Shown here in pieces: positions 1-8,292 of a DNA stretch of 64,000 nucleotides. The notes below the pieces were generated by a model. That model was not told the origin of the DNA and did no database searches. It was given only the letters and a program-made list of their open reading frames with translations. Both the position numbers and the translations under genes were made by a program. Numbering within the stretch: the first letter of the stretch is position 1; the number at the start of each line of letters is the position of its first letter. The stretch is from Silicimonas sp. (GTDB taxonomy: Bacteria > Pseudomonadota > Alphaproteobacteria > Rhodobacterales > Rhodobacteraceae): NCBI GenBank assembly GCA_022819605.1, contig JAJEGW010000192.1:1-64000 (forward strand). Direction: 5' to 3'.

Positions 1-494
1 AGGCTCCTCTCGATCCAGGGCTGGCGCTCCAGCAGCCAGTCCAGCATGTCCAGCATCTCGTTGCCGGTGACGGCCCCGAGCTTGAGCAGGGTTCCGAGGC
101 TGGTCGACGCGGTCTCCGGATCCAGCGCCCTTGCGGTGGCGAGCTTCGAGGCCGGCTCGATGATCCTTGCGACGACGGCCGCCACGGCGAGATCCCGTTC
201 GCGGCCCGGCACCCGGTGCAGGACGCGGACCATGCCGATCCGGCGCAGGGTGCCGAGGGCGGCGGCGACATGGCCGTGGGGCCGGGAGCGGCGGATGGCG
301 AAGACGTCCTCGGGTCGGGCGACGGCGACGCCGCCCTCGAACAGGGCCCTGACGCCGTCGATGATGTGGGGCGGCAGCTGGGTGAGGTTGGCGAGGGTCT
401 TCTTCCTGAGGCGTCCGTCCTCGCGCCAGGCCTTGCGGATGAGGATCGTGGGCCGGCTGCTGCGGTTCGGGATGGTCTCGAGATGGAACGACAT
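1..494 (-). mobile_element. IS1634-family transposase, N-terminal part (runs off the left edge)
   Basis: The minus strand is open from an ATG at 494 to the window edge, giving about 164 residues of a transposase N-terminus. Recognisable stretches include HGHVAAALGTLRRIG, ERDLAVAAVVARIIEP and SKLATARALDPET, which resemble IS1634-type (IS4-like, DDE) transposases. The catalytic DDE domain would lie beyond position 1, so intactness cannot be judged. The visible part has no frameshift or stop, so it is younger than the IS1380 relic near 24.8 kb. Just outside the start lie a perfect palindrome (555-564) and an inverted repeat (529-535 with 578-584), which may mark the element end. Its insertion coincides with truncation of the neighbouring gene at 662-859. 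Family assignment rests on remembered sequence patterns. Confidence 0.8.
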
Positions 495-528
495 GGAACA
501 CCGAGATGTTGTGGGTTCCGTTCATTAT

Positions 529-584
529 GGCACAACGGGCGGCCTCCTGTCAACTTACATGTAACATGAATCCCGTCTTGTGCC
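529..584. repeat. Inverted repeat with nested palindrome outside the IS1634 transposase
   Basis: GGCACAA at 529-535 is the inverse of TTGTGCC at 578-584, and the inner bases CGGG/CCCG extend the pairing with a two-base bulge. A perfect 10-bp palindrome, TTACATGTAA, sits at 555-564. This lies between the transposase start and the point where the neighbouring gene loses recognisable sequence (about 661). It may be the IS end or a duplicated target. The exact IS boundary cannot be fixed without the other end. Confidence 0.4.
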
Positions 585-661
585 GATCTAGGATCCCGGA
601 ATCCAGCCCGGAGCCAAGGGCTTGCACCCATTCGATCCCGTTTTGTTCTTCCAGAAGTTCC

Positions 662-859
662 GACTAGAGCGTATTCGTGGTCGTTGATGTAACTGCGTGC
701 GGCCATTGCCTCCCCTTGGCGGCAACCCGAATCCCTTTTCATACGCCTGATGATCGTGAACTCAATGCTTGGAATCCCGAGTGAGTCGTGCCGTTGTGTA
801 AACAAGCTATTCATCGTCGCTGCGATGTCGGCGTCGGCCAATATAAACAGATCATTCAC
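662..859 (-). pseudogene. Truncated partner gene of the adjacent AAA-type ATPase
   Basis: A GTG at 859 overlaps the TGA stop of the ATPase (856-858), the classic coupled arrangement. The reading frame gives about 66 residues beginning VNDLFILADADIAATMNSL and including SLGIPSIEF and RRMKRDSGCRQGEA, ending at NDHEYALV near 662. This resembles the N-terminus of small proteins encoded directly downstream of AAA/RecF-like ATPases. Past 662 the frame stays open but changes to low-complexity, unrelated residues leading into the IS1634 transposase region, so the gene is interpreted as cut by the insertion. Biochemical function is unknown; an effector or nuclease role in a defence-like pair is only an inference. 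Confidence 0.6.
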
Positions 860-2094
860 GACAGGACGTCAGCCGCCCAGAAAACTGTGTTGTCGATGGA
901 ATCCTGCCATTCCCGCAACCGTGGATGCTCGTCACCACGAACAATCACCGTTCCCCTTGCTGGATCGTGTCCGAAGCACAATACTTGGTCGATTTCGACG
1001 CAGCGCAGCAGCGTTGGCGAGTGGGATGCGATGAAGACCTGTGCGTCGCGGACCGCCGAAAGCGCTTGGTAGGCATATTCTATGGCCAACGGATGGATGC
1101 CATTCTCAGGCTCCTCCAGCAGATACGCCAAAGGGGTAGCCCGAAAGTGGGCGAGCACGGTCAGGGCGAATAGCCGAAGCGTGCCTTCGGAGACTCCCCA
1201 AGAGGGCACTTCAACGTCGGCCCGTCTGACCATCAAGTACTTGTGGCGGTCGTCCTCGCGGTGCACGATCCTGACATCTTGGAGTTCCGGCAGCGCCATG
1301 CGCACGAACGCAAGCCACCGCTTCCACTCCTTCTTGTCAGATTTGAGCCGTTCCAGCACCCGGGGCAAATTGCTGCCGTCGTCCGCCAGCCGGCCTCCAT
1401 CATCGCCGTTTGACCTTGATGCCTGCCTGAGTGTCCTGCTGTCCAACTGGAGGCTCTGCACGCCACGTCCGGCCAGCGTGTCCATGATGTGCTTCGTTCT
1501 GGAGAAGTCCACTGTCCCTTTGTCAGGGCTATTGAAGAACTCGGGCAGCGTAGAAAGTACGCCAATCACATTTCGGTCGTTACCGAGATTGCGTGAGAAC
1601 CGTATTTTGTGTGCGGCCGTGCTTCCGGTGAGCAACCAAAAGAGGTCATTCCTTCCATCCATTTGCCGTTCCATGCCGAATATCTGCCGCTGCTCACGAC
1701 CGGACGTCTGAACAAACGATCTGGAATTCTTGCTTTCCGCGAACTCCTCCGGGGTGAGGTGTCCAAGGAACCCGTTCTCGAAGACTACCCTCACGCCATC
1801 GCCGACATCTTCGACACGCAGTTCGTAGCGCAGTTCCTGATCGCCAATTGTGAACTCAGCTGCCAACTCAAAGCCAAGCGACAGGGCTCCGCGACCCCAC
1901 ACTAAGTCCAGGAAATTCCGCGTGCGCTTTTCAACCGCACGCTCCAGTCCCAAATTCATGTGGTCGGACAGAAAAGCAATCGCGTCTAGCAGCGTGCTCT
2001 TGCCACTGCCATTTGGACCGACGAGGACGTAGAGGCCCCCATCGAACCTGAGGTCGACATGTTTGAGGCTGCGATAGCCGCGGGCCTGAATCGT
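856..2094 (-). CDS. AAA-family (RecF/OLD-like, AAA_21 type) ATPase with no canonical start codon
   Basis: About 412 residues. N-terminal part: RGYRSLKHVDLRF, then Walker A GPNGSGKST; C-terminal part: SEGTLRLFAL (signature-like), Walker B LAYLLEEPENGIHP, and the ASHSP switch. This is the layout of chromosomal or defence-type RecF/OLD-like ATPases. The first ATG (1959) lies after Walker A and cannot be the real start. Upstream in frame there is only ACG (2092-2094) then ATT (2089-2091), directly after a TGA stop (2095-2097); no ATG, GTG or TTG occurs before Walker A. Either an ATG mutated to ACG, or ACG/ATT is used. The downstream partner gene is truncated, so the module is probably decaying. 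Anti-phage defence is possible by analogy, not shown. Confidence 0.75.
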   Translation of the reverse strand, partial: TIQARGYRSLKHVDLRFDGGLYVLVGPNGSGKSTLLDAIAFLSDHMNLGLERAVEKRTRNFLDLVWGRGALSLGFELAAEFTIGDQELRYELRVEDVGDGVRVVFENGFLGHLTPEEFAESKNSRSFVQTSGREQRQIFGMERQMDGRNDLFWLLTGSTAAHKIRFSRNLGNDRNVIGVLSTLPEFFNSPDKGTVDFSRTKHIMDTLAGRGVQSLQLDSRTLRQASRSNGDDGGRLADDGSNLPRVLERLKSDKKEWKRWLAFVRMALPELQDVRIVHREDDRHKYLMVRRADVEVPSWGVSEGTLRLFALTVLAHFRATPLAYLLEEPENGIHPLAIEYAYQALSAVRDAQVFIASHSPTLLRCVEIDQVLCFGHDPARGTVIVRGDEHPRLREWQDSIDNTVFWAADVLS

Positions 2095-2123
2095 TCAAAG
2101 CGTTGCCGGGGGAGCCTCGCTAG

Positions 2124-2231
2124 TCACAACAGGTCGTCGCCGCCAACAGGAATGGACCGCACTCCATGGAGCGGTAGTCCAACCCGACGTTTCTCCCGGT
2201 CCTGCATCGCGCACTCCGCACAAGTAGTCAT
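2124..2231 (-). CDS. Possible 35-residue protein with a CxxC motif, upstream of the ATPase
   Basis: A short ORF starts at ATG 2231 (MTTCAECAMQDREKRR) and ends 29 bp before the ATPase reading frame begins. The TCAEC motif and basic residues look like a small zinc-binding head. It may be a leader or small regulator translated ahead of the ATPase, or the remnant of a longer gene. No family is recognised, and the length is within chance expectation in this GC-rich DNA, so support is weak. Confidence 0.25.
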   Translation of the reverse strand: MTTCAECAMQDREKRRVGLPLHGVRSIPVGGDDLL

Positions 2232-2674
2232 CTTCTTGTACCTATCGTGATGCTTTGAGAATGGCGAGGGTTGGTCAACAGAAAGCCAACGTCACGCCAC
2301 TCGCCCAAAGCCATTGCTACATTCTCTGACACTGGGGAGTCGCTTTAGAAGCTGTCGCATTTCCGTGCAAGATGTTCGGTCCGCGGAAGAACCGCCAGCC
2401 GGAATTCATGGGCCAGTCTTTGCCCCGAGCCGTCAGGGCCCAGCAGGCCCACCACAGCACGGTCCTGCGCGGGGGAGGGGAAGACCTGACGGAAGTCGAC
2501 TCGCGCTCGAACATCCCGGAACGACTTTTGGCGGAGGCCGTGGTCGTGACAGGGGGCACGAAGGCTACCGTGGTGGCGTGGGCACTCGAAACCGGCCCCC
2601 GTCGCCAAGTGTGCGGGCTGCCGCGTAGCTTCGCTGATGATCCGTCGTCTCCAGGCGGCGGAGTGTTTGCGACT
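2232..2674. other. Intergenic stretch without a supported gene
   Basis: Overlapping open frames exist on both strands, but none has convincing protein character. One minus-strand frame near 2440-2480 reads AVVGLLGPDGSGQRLAHEF, which resembles a decayed P-loop, so a nucleotide-binding gene remnant is possible. The region lies downstream of the ligI operon end and upstream of the ATPase module. Confidence 0.4.
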
Positions 2675-3559
2675 TCAAGACCAGTAGAGCCTCATTGGAT
2701 TGGTCACGAGCAGCTTTTCCTGCTGCACTTTGGTGCGTGCGATCTGGGGAATGTAATCGACCAGTGCCCCGTCATCCGGCATATGAGATTTCATGTTGGG
2801 ATGGGGCCAGTCGGTGCCCCACAGCACCCGGTCTTCGAATTGATCCACGATTTCTCGATAGTAGGGAATGACATCGTCATAAGGCGGACCAGCAACCGTC
2901 AGCCGTTCGGGGCACGTGACCTTGGTCCAGATATTCTCGTTCGTGGCCATCAGCCGGATGAAGCGCTCGAATTCGGGGTGATCGACGCCTTTGCTCACAT
3001 CCGGCCGGCCCATGTGATCAACTACCACGATGCCCGGCAGTTGCTTGAGAAACGGCTCAAGCTCCTCCAGGTCAGCAGCCTCGAAATAGACCACGATAGA
3101 CCAGCGGAATTCCTGGATCTTCTCGGCGATGGCGATGAACACCTCCTTGGGCGTGGCATCCACCAGGCGCTTGACGAAGTTGAATCGAACGCCGCGGACA
3201 CCAGCCTCATGCATTCCCGCCAGCTCTTCGTGTGCAATGTCGGCGTCGACGCTCGCGACACCGCGCGCCAGGTCGCCGGCTGTGCGACAGGCGTCGACCA
3301 TCGCGCTGTTGTCCTTGCCGTGACACGTCGCCTGCACAATGACATTGCGGGCAAACCCAAGGTGATCGCGCAGGGCAAAGAGCTTGTCCTTGCCTGCATT
3401 GCATGGCGTGTACTTGCGCTCCGGCGCATAGGGGAACTCGGGCGACGGGCCAAAGACATGGCAATGCGCATCCACGGCCCCTTCGGAAAGCACGAAGTCC
3501 GGTTTCTTCGGATCTGGATGAAAGACCAGCCAGTCGGCGTCCATTTTCTGCTCGGTCAT
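2675..3559 (-). CDS. ligI: 2-pyrone-4,6-dicarboxylate (PDC) hydrolase, amidohydrolase family
   Basis: 294 residues, the usual length for LigI. It hydrolyses the lactone PDC to 4-oxalomesaconate (4-carboxy-2-hydroxymuconate) in the cytoplasm. Amidohydrolase signs are DAHCHVFGP near residue 30, the central VVDHMGRP, and WGTDWPHPN near residue 250, whose Asp is the expected catalytic residue of the metal-independent LigI group. It is the last gene of the operon; its ATG overlaps the stop of the preceding tautomerase by 4 bp (ATGA), which implies coupled translation. Neighbouring ligU, ligK and galB complete the route from PDC to pyruvate and oxaloacetate. The dioxygenase (ligAB) and dehydrogenase (ligC) that make PDC are not in this window. 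Confidence 0.93.
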   Translation of the reverse strand: MTEQKMDADWLVFHPDPKKPDFVLSEGAVDAHCHVFGPSPEFPYAPERKYTPCNAGKDKLFALRDHLGFARNVIVQATCHGKDNSAMVDACRTAGDLARGVASVDADIAHEELAGMHEAGVRGVRFNFVKRLVDATPKEVFIAIAEKIQEFRWSIVVYFEAADLEELEPFLKQLPGIVVVDHMGRPDVSKGVDHPEFERFIRLMATNENIWTKVTCPERLTVAGPPYDDVIPYYREIVDQFEDRVLWGTDWPHPNMKSHMPDDGALVDYIPQIARTKVQQEKLLVTNPMRLYWS

Positions 3560-4611
3560 GCGTAAATCTCACCATCCATCAACTTGCGTGCAGTGCGCAG
3601 GATCGCGGCCTCTGTCACGGCACCGGCCTGATCCAGAGTCGCAAGAACCGTCATCTCGCCTGTCGGGTGTTCGACGGACAGGTTGCGTTCGGGTCCCGTG
3701 CCGCGGTCCGCCAGATCATGGGCGGGTGATCCCGGGGTCAGGCAGGCTGTCGCCACGCTGACGGCACCGAGCACGCCAATGGCCTTGTGGCATCGGTGCG
3801 GGATGAAGGTGCGCGTGCCGATGGCACCACCGCTCGTCGGCGGGCTGACCATGGTCATCTTCGGCACGGACTTGTCGGTTACGTTGCCGAGGTTCATCAT
3901 CGGCCCGCACGCAAGGCGGATTGCCTCAAGTTTCTTGCGCAGCGCAGCATTCGCCTCGAGCTCTTCCGGCGCTTCGTCCCCGGTGATGCCCATTGCGCTG
4001 GCACGCATCACCACGCAGGGCATGCCGTTGTCGATCATGGTCACTTCAACGCCTTCGACGACATCCGCGGCATTCCCGGTTGGCAGCAATGCACCGCAAG
4101 AGGATCCTGCCGTGTCCTTGAATGTCAGCGGCACCGCAGCAGCTCCTCCGGGAACACCGTCGATCTTGGCGTCACCCCCATACACTGCCTCGCCGCCTGG
4201 CGTTGCCACCCGCGCAACCGCAATCTGGCCGGTGTTTTCCATGTATATGGCGACGGGCGTCTCGCCATTCCTGGCCGAAACCAATCCTCGCTCGATCGCG
4301 AAGGCTCCCACCCCTGCCAGGATGTTCCCGCAGTTCTGGGCATCGGTGACAACGGGCTGGTCCACGAAGACCTGCAGGAACAGGTAGTCGATATCCACGC
4401 CCTCGCGGGCGGACTTCGCGACAACCGCGACCTTTGAGGTCAGGGGATCCGCGCCGCCCATCCCGTCAATCTGCCGGACATCCGGCGATCCCATGGCGCG
4501 CAAAAGGAATGCATCGCGCGCAGCCGTGTCGCTGGGCAAGTCCTCGGCCAGAAAATACCCGCCCTTGGATGTCCCGCCGCGCATCCACATGCATCGGGTC
4601 CCTTCAGACAT
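3556..4611 (-). CDS. ligU: 4-oxalomesaconate tautomerase, PrpF family
   Basis: 351 residues of the PrpF/AcnD-accessory isomerase fold. It begins with [13 protein letters not shown], the family hallmark, and carries [15 protein letters not shown] near residue 95 and the later [12 protein letters not shown]. In this operon it most likely interconverts keto/enol or double-bond isomers of 4-oxalomesaconate (called LigU in sphingomonads, GalD in Pseudomonas putida). Its start overlaps the ligK stop by 8 bp and its end overlaps ligI by 4 bp. PrpF proteins also act in the methylcitrate cycle, but no prpB, prpC or acnD is nearby, so the aromatic-pathway role is favoured. The symbol galD would be equally valid. 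Confidence 0.88.
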   Translation of the reverse strand: MSEGTRCMWMRGGTSKGGYFLAEDLPSDTAARDAFLLRAMGSPDVRQIDGMGGADPLTSKVAVVAKSAREGVDIDYLFLQVFVDQPVVTDAQNCGNILAGVGAFAIERGLVSARNGETPVAIYMENTGQIAVARVATPGGEAVYGGDAKIDGVPGGAAAVPLTFKDTAGSSCGALLPTGNAADVVEGVEVTMIDNGMPCVVMRASAMGITGDEAPEELEANAALRKKLEAIRLACGPMMNLGNVTDKSVPKMTMVSPPTSGGAIGTRTFIPHRCHKAIGVLGAVSVATACLTPGSPAHDLADRGTGPERNLSVEHPTGEMTVLATLDQAGAVTEAAILRTARKLMDGEIYA

Positions 4612-5296
4612 ATTTCAGGCCCTTCTCGGCCAGCCGTTCGCGCATGTTGTAGATGTCGAGACCGAACTCGCCTGCCTCAAACCTGGCACGTTTCGCGCCC
4701 TCGTTGGCTTCGCGCGCCCGGGCCTTCTCCAGCACCTCTGCGGCTTCTTCGCGGCGGACAATGCAGACGCCGTCATCGTCGGCGACGACGACATCGCCGG
4801 GATTGACCAGCGCCTCGGCGCAAACCACCGGCACGTTGACCGAGCCGAGCGATTCCTTGACCGTGCCCTGGGCATGCACGGCCCTGGACCAGACCGGAAA
4901 GGCCATTTCCGTGAGGTCATGGACATCGCGGACACCCGCGTCGATGACCAGCCCGCGGCAACCGCGCGCCTTGGCGGAGGTCGCCAGAAGATCGCCGAAA
5001 TATCCGGCATTTGACGGCGTGATCGTGCCCAGGAGCATCACGTCGCCAGGCTGGAGCTGTTCAATCGCGACATGGATCATCCAGTTGTCGCACGGCGGTG
5101 CAAGGATGGTCACGGCAGAGCCTGCAATGCGGGCCCCGGGGTAAATGGGCCTCATGTAGTCGGCCAGCAGACCCTTGCGGCCCTGCGCTTCGTGAACCGT
5201 GGCGACCCCGCATTCCGCAAGGCCGTCGACAATCTCCTGGTCGACGCGCTGGATGTTCTGGACGACGACGCCCGTGGTGCCTGCCTGATAGGTCAT
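4604..5296 (-). CDS. ligK: 4-carboxy-4-hydroxy-2-oxoadipate aldolase / oxaloacetate decarboxylase (RraA-like)
   Basis: 230 residues, the size of LigK/ProA/GalC class II aldolases of the RraA-like fold. It cleaves 4-carboxy-4-hydroxy-2-oxoadipate to pyruvate and oxaloacetate. Family signs: [42 protein letters not shown] (metal- and substrate-binding loop containing the D-x-G-x-R-D pattern) and the C-terminal helical tail. It overlaps galB upstream by 4 bp (ATGA) and ligU downstream by 8 bp. RraA itself, the RNase E inhibitor, is shorter (about 160 residues), and the pathway context argues for the aldolase. Confidence 0.92.
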   Translation of the reverse strand: MTYQAGTTGVVVQNIQRVDQEIVDGLAECGVATVHEAQGRKGLLADYMRPIYPGARIAGSAVTILAPPCDNWMIHVAIEQLQPGDVMLLGTITPSNAGYFGDLLATSAKARGCRGLVIDAGVRDVHDLTEMAFPVWSRAVHAQGTVKESLGSVNVPVVCAEALVNPGDVVVADDDGVCIVRREEAAEVLEKARAREANEGAKRARFEAGEFGLDIYNMRERLAEKGLKYV

Positions 5297-6030
5297 TCGA
5301 GTTCATCCACCGTGCGCGGGAACACCGTCTCGAACCCTTCGGCATACTTGGCCGCACGTCCTCCTGCCTGGCCGCCGGAATTGCGCCGGAAGTGGTTTGC
5401 GCGGTTCTCGGCCACGTTCTTGTAGAAGTTCCACAGGTGCTCCTGGCCATGCATGCACTGGATCGCGGCCCATTTCTTGTCCCAGAAATCCGTGATGTCG
5501 AGAAAGGTCGTGGGCTTCCATTCCATCTGCTCGGTTTGGTGCGGCTCAAAGAGATAGAGCTGAGGCGCACCAAGTACTTTTTCGCCCGGATTGTGACCCC
5601 AGGCCTGCGCGATCATTCGACACTCAAGCGCAAATTGCGTCGTGTTCATGTGGTCGGTGTTGTAGGGGTCCCACTTGGAATGGGACATCATGAAGTTGGG
5701 CTGCACCTCGCGGATGACGTCCACCATGCGATCCTGCGTTTCGCGGCCCAGGTCGAGCGGGTAGTCCCCCACGTCGAAGAACCGAATGTCGTTCACGCCG
5801 AGGGCGGCGGCAGCGTTTTCCGCCTCTGTCTGGCGAGCGGCCTTGACCTTTTCCAGGGTCATGCCCTCCTGCTTCCAGAGCTTCGCGCTCTCCCCGCGTT
5901 CTCCGTAGGAGAGGCACACGACGGTGACTTCGTAACCCTTGGCGTGATGCAGCGCGATGGCCCCGCCAGCGCGCCAAACGAAATCCGCTGAGTGAGCGCT
6001 GATGACCAGCGCGGTCTTTTTGTCGGACAT
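5293..6030 (-). CDS. galB: 4-oxalomesaconate hydratase, PIG-L family (GalB type)
   Basis: 245 residues from ATG 6030, chosen because it is preceded by an AAGAGG ribosome-binding site and fits the family's N-terminus [19 protein letters not shown]. The [12 protein letters not shown] motif replaces the usual AHPDD of PIG-L zinc proteins, as in GalB-type hydratases. DVGDYPLD and [13 protein letters not shown] supply further metal ligands. The enzyme hydrates 4-oxalomesaconate to 4-carboxy-4-hydroxy-2-oxoadipate, the substrate of the next gene product. It is the first gene of the four-gene operon, divergent from the LysR-type gene across 128 bp that probably hold both promoters. A GalB-type enzyme stands here in place of the unrelated LigJ hydratase. 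Confidence 0.9.
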   Translation of the reverse strand: MSDKKTALVISAHSADFVWRAGGAIALHHAKGYEVTVVCLSYGERGESAKLWKQEGMTLEKVKAARQTEAENAAAALGVNDIRFFDVGDYPLDLGRETQDRMVDVIREVQPNFMMSHSKWDPYNTDHMNTTQFALECRMIAQAWGHNPGEKVLGAPQLYLFEPHQTEQMEWKPTTFLDITDFWDKKWAAIQCMHGQEHLWNFYKNVAENRANHFRRNSGGQAGGRAAKYAEGFETVFPRTVDELE

Positions 6031-6158
6031 TGTAAGAGCCCCTCTTGGTTGGTTCCGGCCGGCCCGGACGGACCTTCGCATACGACCCTTAGTTGGAAGC
6101 GGTGAAATTGCCTATTTCGAATCAAGGTCCTAAAATAAGAAAATTCTATAGGGGTGGC
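6031..6158. promoter_or_regulatory. Divergent control region between galB and the LysR-type regulator
   Basis: This 128-bp gap has an AT-rich core around 6105-6150, unlike the GC-rich surroundings, and an interrupted dyad around TTCGAA (6116-6121) of the kind LysR proteins use. Divergent LysR regulators usually bind such gaps, repress themselves and activate the neighbour in response to a pathway intermediate. No specific promoter hexamers are assigned. Confidence 0.5.
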
Positions 6159-7379
6159 ATGCAAGGCGGATTTCCGAACATTCGACACATGCGCGCATTT
6201 CTCGAAACCGCGCGCACGGGTTCAGTGTCTGTTGCGGCGGAGCGATGCCATCTTTCCCAGCCCGCCGCGACGCAGGCCATCGCGCGGCTCGAGGCAGAAT
6301 TCGGAACGTCTTTGCTGATCCGAGGAAGACGGCAAGCTGCGCTCACGACATGCGGGACGCTTTTTGCCGAAAGGGCTGCCAAGGCCCTGCAGCATCTGAA
6401 GGAAGGGTCGCAGGCAGCATTGCGCGAAGCCGGCAACAGGGCGCAGCGTCGATCCACGTTTGAATTCTCTGTCACGGCGTCGCAATTGCGCAACCTGGTC
6501 GCGATCGCGAATGCAGGCAGCTTTACGGTCGCCGCACGCACGCTGGGGCTGTCTCAGCCTGCCGTTCACAGAACAGCCAGGAGTCTTGAAGCGGTCGCGG
6601 GCGTGCCCTTCTTCACTGCGCGACCGTCCGGCGTTCGGCTCACTCCGGCAGCTGAAGCCTTCGTCCTGGCCGCAAAGCTGGCGCAAACGGAAATTCGGCA
6701 GGGCATTGAAGAAATAAGCCGCGAGTTGGGCCAGGAACAGGGGACTTTCGTCCTAGGCAGTCTCCCCCTCGCCCGGACTACCATCGTGCCAAAGGCTGTT
6801 CATGCGATGGTGAGCAACGTCAGGAGGTTCCAGATCCGTGTCGTGGAAGGACGATATGCCGAAGTGCTGCGCTCCTTGCGGGAAGGTGACATTGACTGCC
6901 TGATAGGCGCGCTCAGGCACCCCGCACCTGCTGACGACATCAAGCAGGAGCTGCTCTTTTACGATGCCCTGGCAATCGTGGCCCATCCGGATCATCCGCT
7001 GGCAGGGATGCGCAACCTGAGCCTTGAAGACACCCTGGAATACCCTTGGATCGCGCCGCCGAAAGAAACGCCTGCGGGGCAATACCTGTTCGACACGCTC
7101 CACATTCAGGAAGTGCCCGAAACTCCGGTGCGGGTGATTTCATCGTCGCTTGGGATTCTGCGCGGGGTCCTGGCAGAAGGGCCGTACGTTTCCATTGTGT
7201 CGCGACACCAGATCAATGTCGACGAGCGCTTGGGTGCCATCGCGGCACTGGACGTTCCTCTTTCAGGCCATGTCCGCGACATCGGCCTGACCTACCGCAG
7301 CGATTGGCGTCCCACGGAAACGCAAGCGCAGTTCATTGATTACCTGCACCATTTCAGCAAGACCGGGCAGAACCTGTGA
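6159..7379 (+). CDS. LysR-type regulator with two N-terminal HTH domains, probable regulator of the PDC/gallate operon
   Basis: 406 residues from ATG 6159, which follows an AGGGG ribosome-binding site; an in-frame TTG at 6093 is less likely because the intervening DNA looks like a promoter. Two LysR-type winged HTH regions are visible: residues about 8-66 (FLETARTGSVSVAAERCHLSQPAATQAI split here by position 31) and about 107-166 (ANAGSFTVAARTLG, then LSQPAVHRTARSLE). The ligand-binding domain occupies about 180-400 (FVLGSLPLARTTIVP onward). Ordinary LysR proteins are about 300 residues with one HTH. Divergence from galB-ligK-ligU-ligI suggests it senses a ring-cleavage intermediate, but the inducer cannot be read from sequence. 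Confidence 0.88.
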   Translation: MQGGFPNIRHMRAFLETARTGSVSVAAERCHLSQPAATQAIARLEAEFGTSLLIRGRRQAALTTCGTLFAERAAKALQHLKEGSQAALREAGNRAQRRSTFEFSVTASQLRNLVAIANAGSFTVAARTLGLSQPAVHRTARSLEAVAGVPFFTARPSGVRLTPAAEAFVLAAKLAQTEIRQGIEEISRELGQEQGTFVLGSLPLARTTIVPKAVHAMVSNVRRFQIRVVEGRYAEVLRSLREGDIDCLIGALRHPAPADDIKQELLFYDALAIVAHPDHPLAGMRNLSLEDTLEYPWIAPPKETPAGQYLFDTLHIQEVPETPVRVISSSLGILRGVLAEGPYVSIVSRHQINVDERLGAIAALDVPLSGHVRDIGLTYRSDWRPTETQAQFIDYLHHFSKTGQNL

Positions 7380-7395
7380 GGCACCCGGCTGGCAT

Positions 7396-8262
7396 TCAGC
7401 ATGCATTCGAAGAGTCGGCGTCTGCCTGGGCGTCCAGCAAGGCTGCGAGCCCGGACCTGTAGTCGGGATACTTGAGGGTAACGCCGAGTTCGTCCTTGAT
7501 CCGGTTGTTCCGCACCCGCTTCGACTCGGCGTAGAAGCTTCTTGCCATGGGCGAAACTTCCGCGGAGTCCAGGCCGACGACGGGCGGCACGGGAAGCCCC
7601 GACAACCAGGCGGCGTGTTCGATCACGTCCTCCGGTGGTGACGGTTCATCGTCACACACATTGTAGATCGCTCCTGGATTGGGCCGCTCGATCGATGCCG
7701 CGAGCACTGCCGCGATGTCCTCGACATGGATCCGGCTGAAGACCTGCCCGCTCTTGACGATCCTCCGTGCGGTGCCGCGTCGGACCTTTTCCAGGGGTCC
7801 GCGGCCCGGCCCGTAGATTCCGGCAAGCCGGAATATGTGCAGCGGCAGGTCGAGCGCTGCCCAGGCCGATTCCGCCCTTGCACGCGCCTTTCCGCGATCG
7901 GTGGTTGGTGCGAGCGGCGTGGTTTCGTCGACCCAGCCCCCCTTGTGGTCGCCGTACACGGCCGTCGTGGACAGGTATCCCGCCCACTTCAAGTGCCGCG
8001 ATGCGCTGATCCGGTCTCCGGCCAGTTCAAGCACCGGGTCGCCGGACCCGATCGGCGCAACCGACACTAGGAGATGCGTTGCTTCGGCAAGAGGAAGCGG
8101 CCCACCCGGCCAAATGAGGGCGTCCACCCCTTGGGTGCGCAGCGCATCTGCCTTCTCCGCGCTTCGCGTCGTGCCGATGACTCGCCATCCCTTGTCAAGC
8201 AGCCGCCGTGCAAGGGCTTGGGCTGAGAATCCGTGCCCGACGGAAAGAAGCGTGTTCTTCAT
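7396..8262 (-). CDS. NAD(P)-dependent epimerase/dehydratase family protein (YeeZ-like SDR)
   Basis: 288 residues, extended short-chain dehydrogenase fold. The N-terminus LLSVGHGFSAQALARRLL is a variant of the GxxGxxG dinucleotide site. GYLSTTAVYGDHKGGWVDE carries the active-site region and FRLAGIYGPGRGPLE the substrate loop; HVEDIAAVLAAS and YNVCDDEP are standard late motifs. Members close to YeeZ lack a well-defined substrate. It ends 16 bp from the convergent LysR gene and lies just downstream of the fatty acid hydroxylase-like gene on the same strand. Function beyond a nucleotide-sugar-like or ketone substrate is not assignable. Confidence 0.8.
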   Translation of the reverse strand: MKNTLLSVGHGFSAQALARRLLDKGWRVIGTTRSAEKADALRTQGVDALIWPGGPLPLAEATHLLVSVAPIGSGDPVLELAGDRISASRHLKWAGYLSTTAVYGDHKGGWVDETTPLAPTTDRGKARARAESAWAALDLPLHIFRLAGIYGPGRGPLEKVRRGTARRIVKSGQVFSRIHVEDIAAVLAASIERPNPGAIYNVCDDEPSPPEDVIEHAAWLSGLPVPPVVGLDSAEVSPMARSFYAESKRVRNNRIKDELGVTLKYPDYRSGLAALLDAQADADSSNAC

Positions 8263-8292
8263 CCGGTCAGGATGGATCGATTCCAGCCAGGT

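Noticed and set aside
2620-2674. Terminator after ligI
   Set aside because: A CCGTCG/CGGCGG stem near 2641-2662 exists but has no T tract on the transcribed side.
2372-3565. Long plus-strand open frame across ligI
   Set aside because: It is the reverse of the well-supported ligI gene and has no family motifs.
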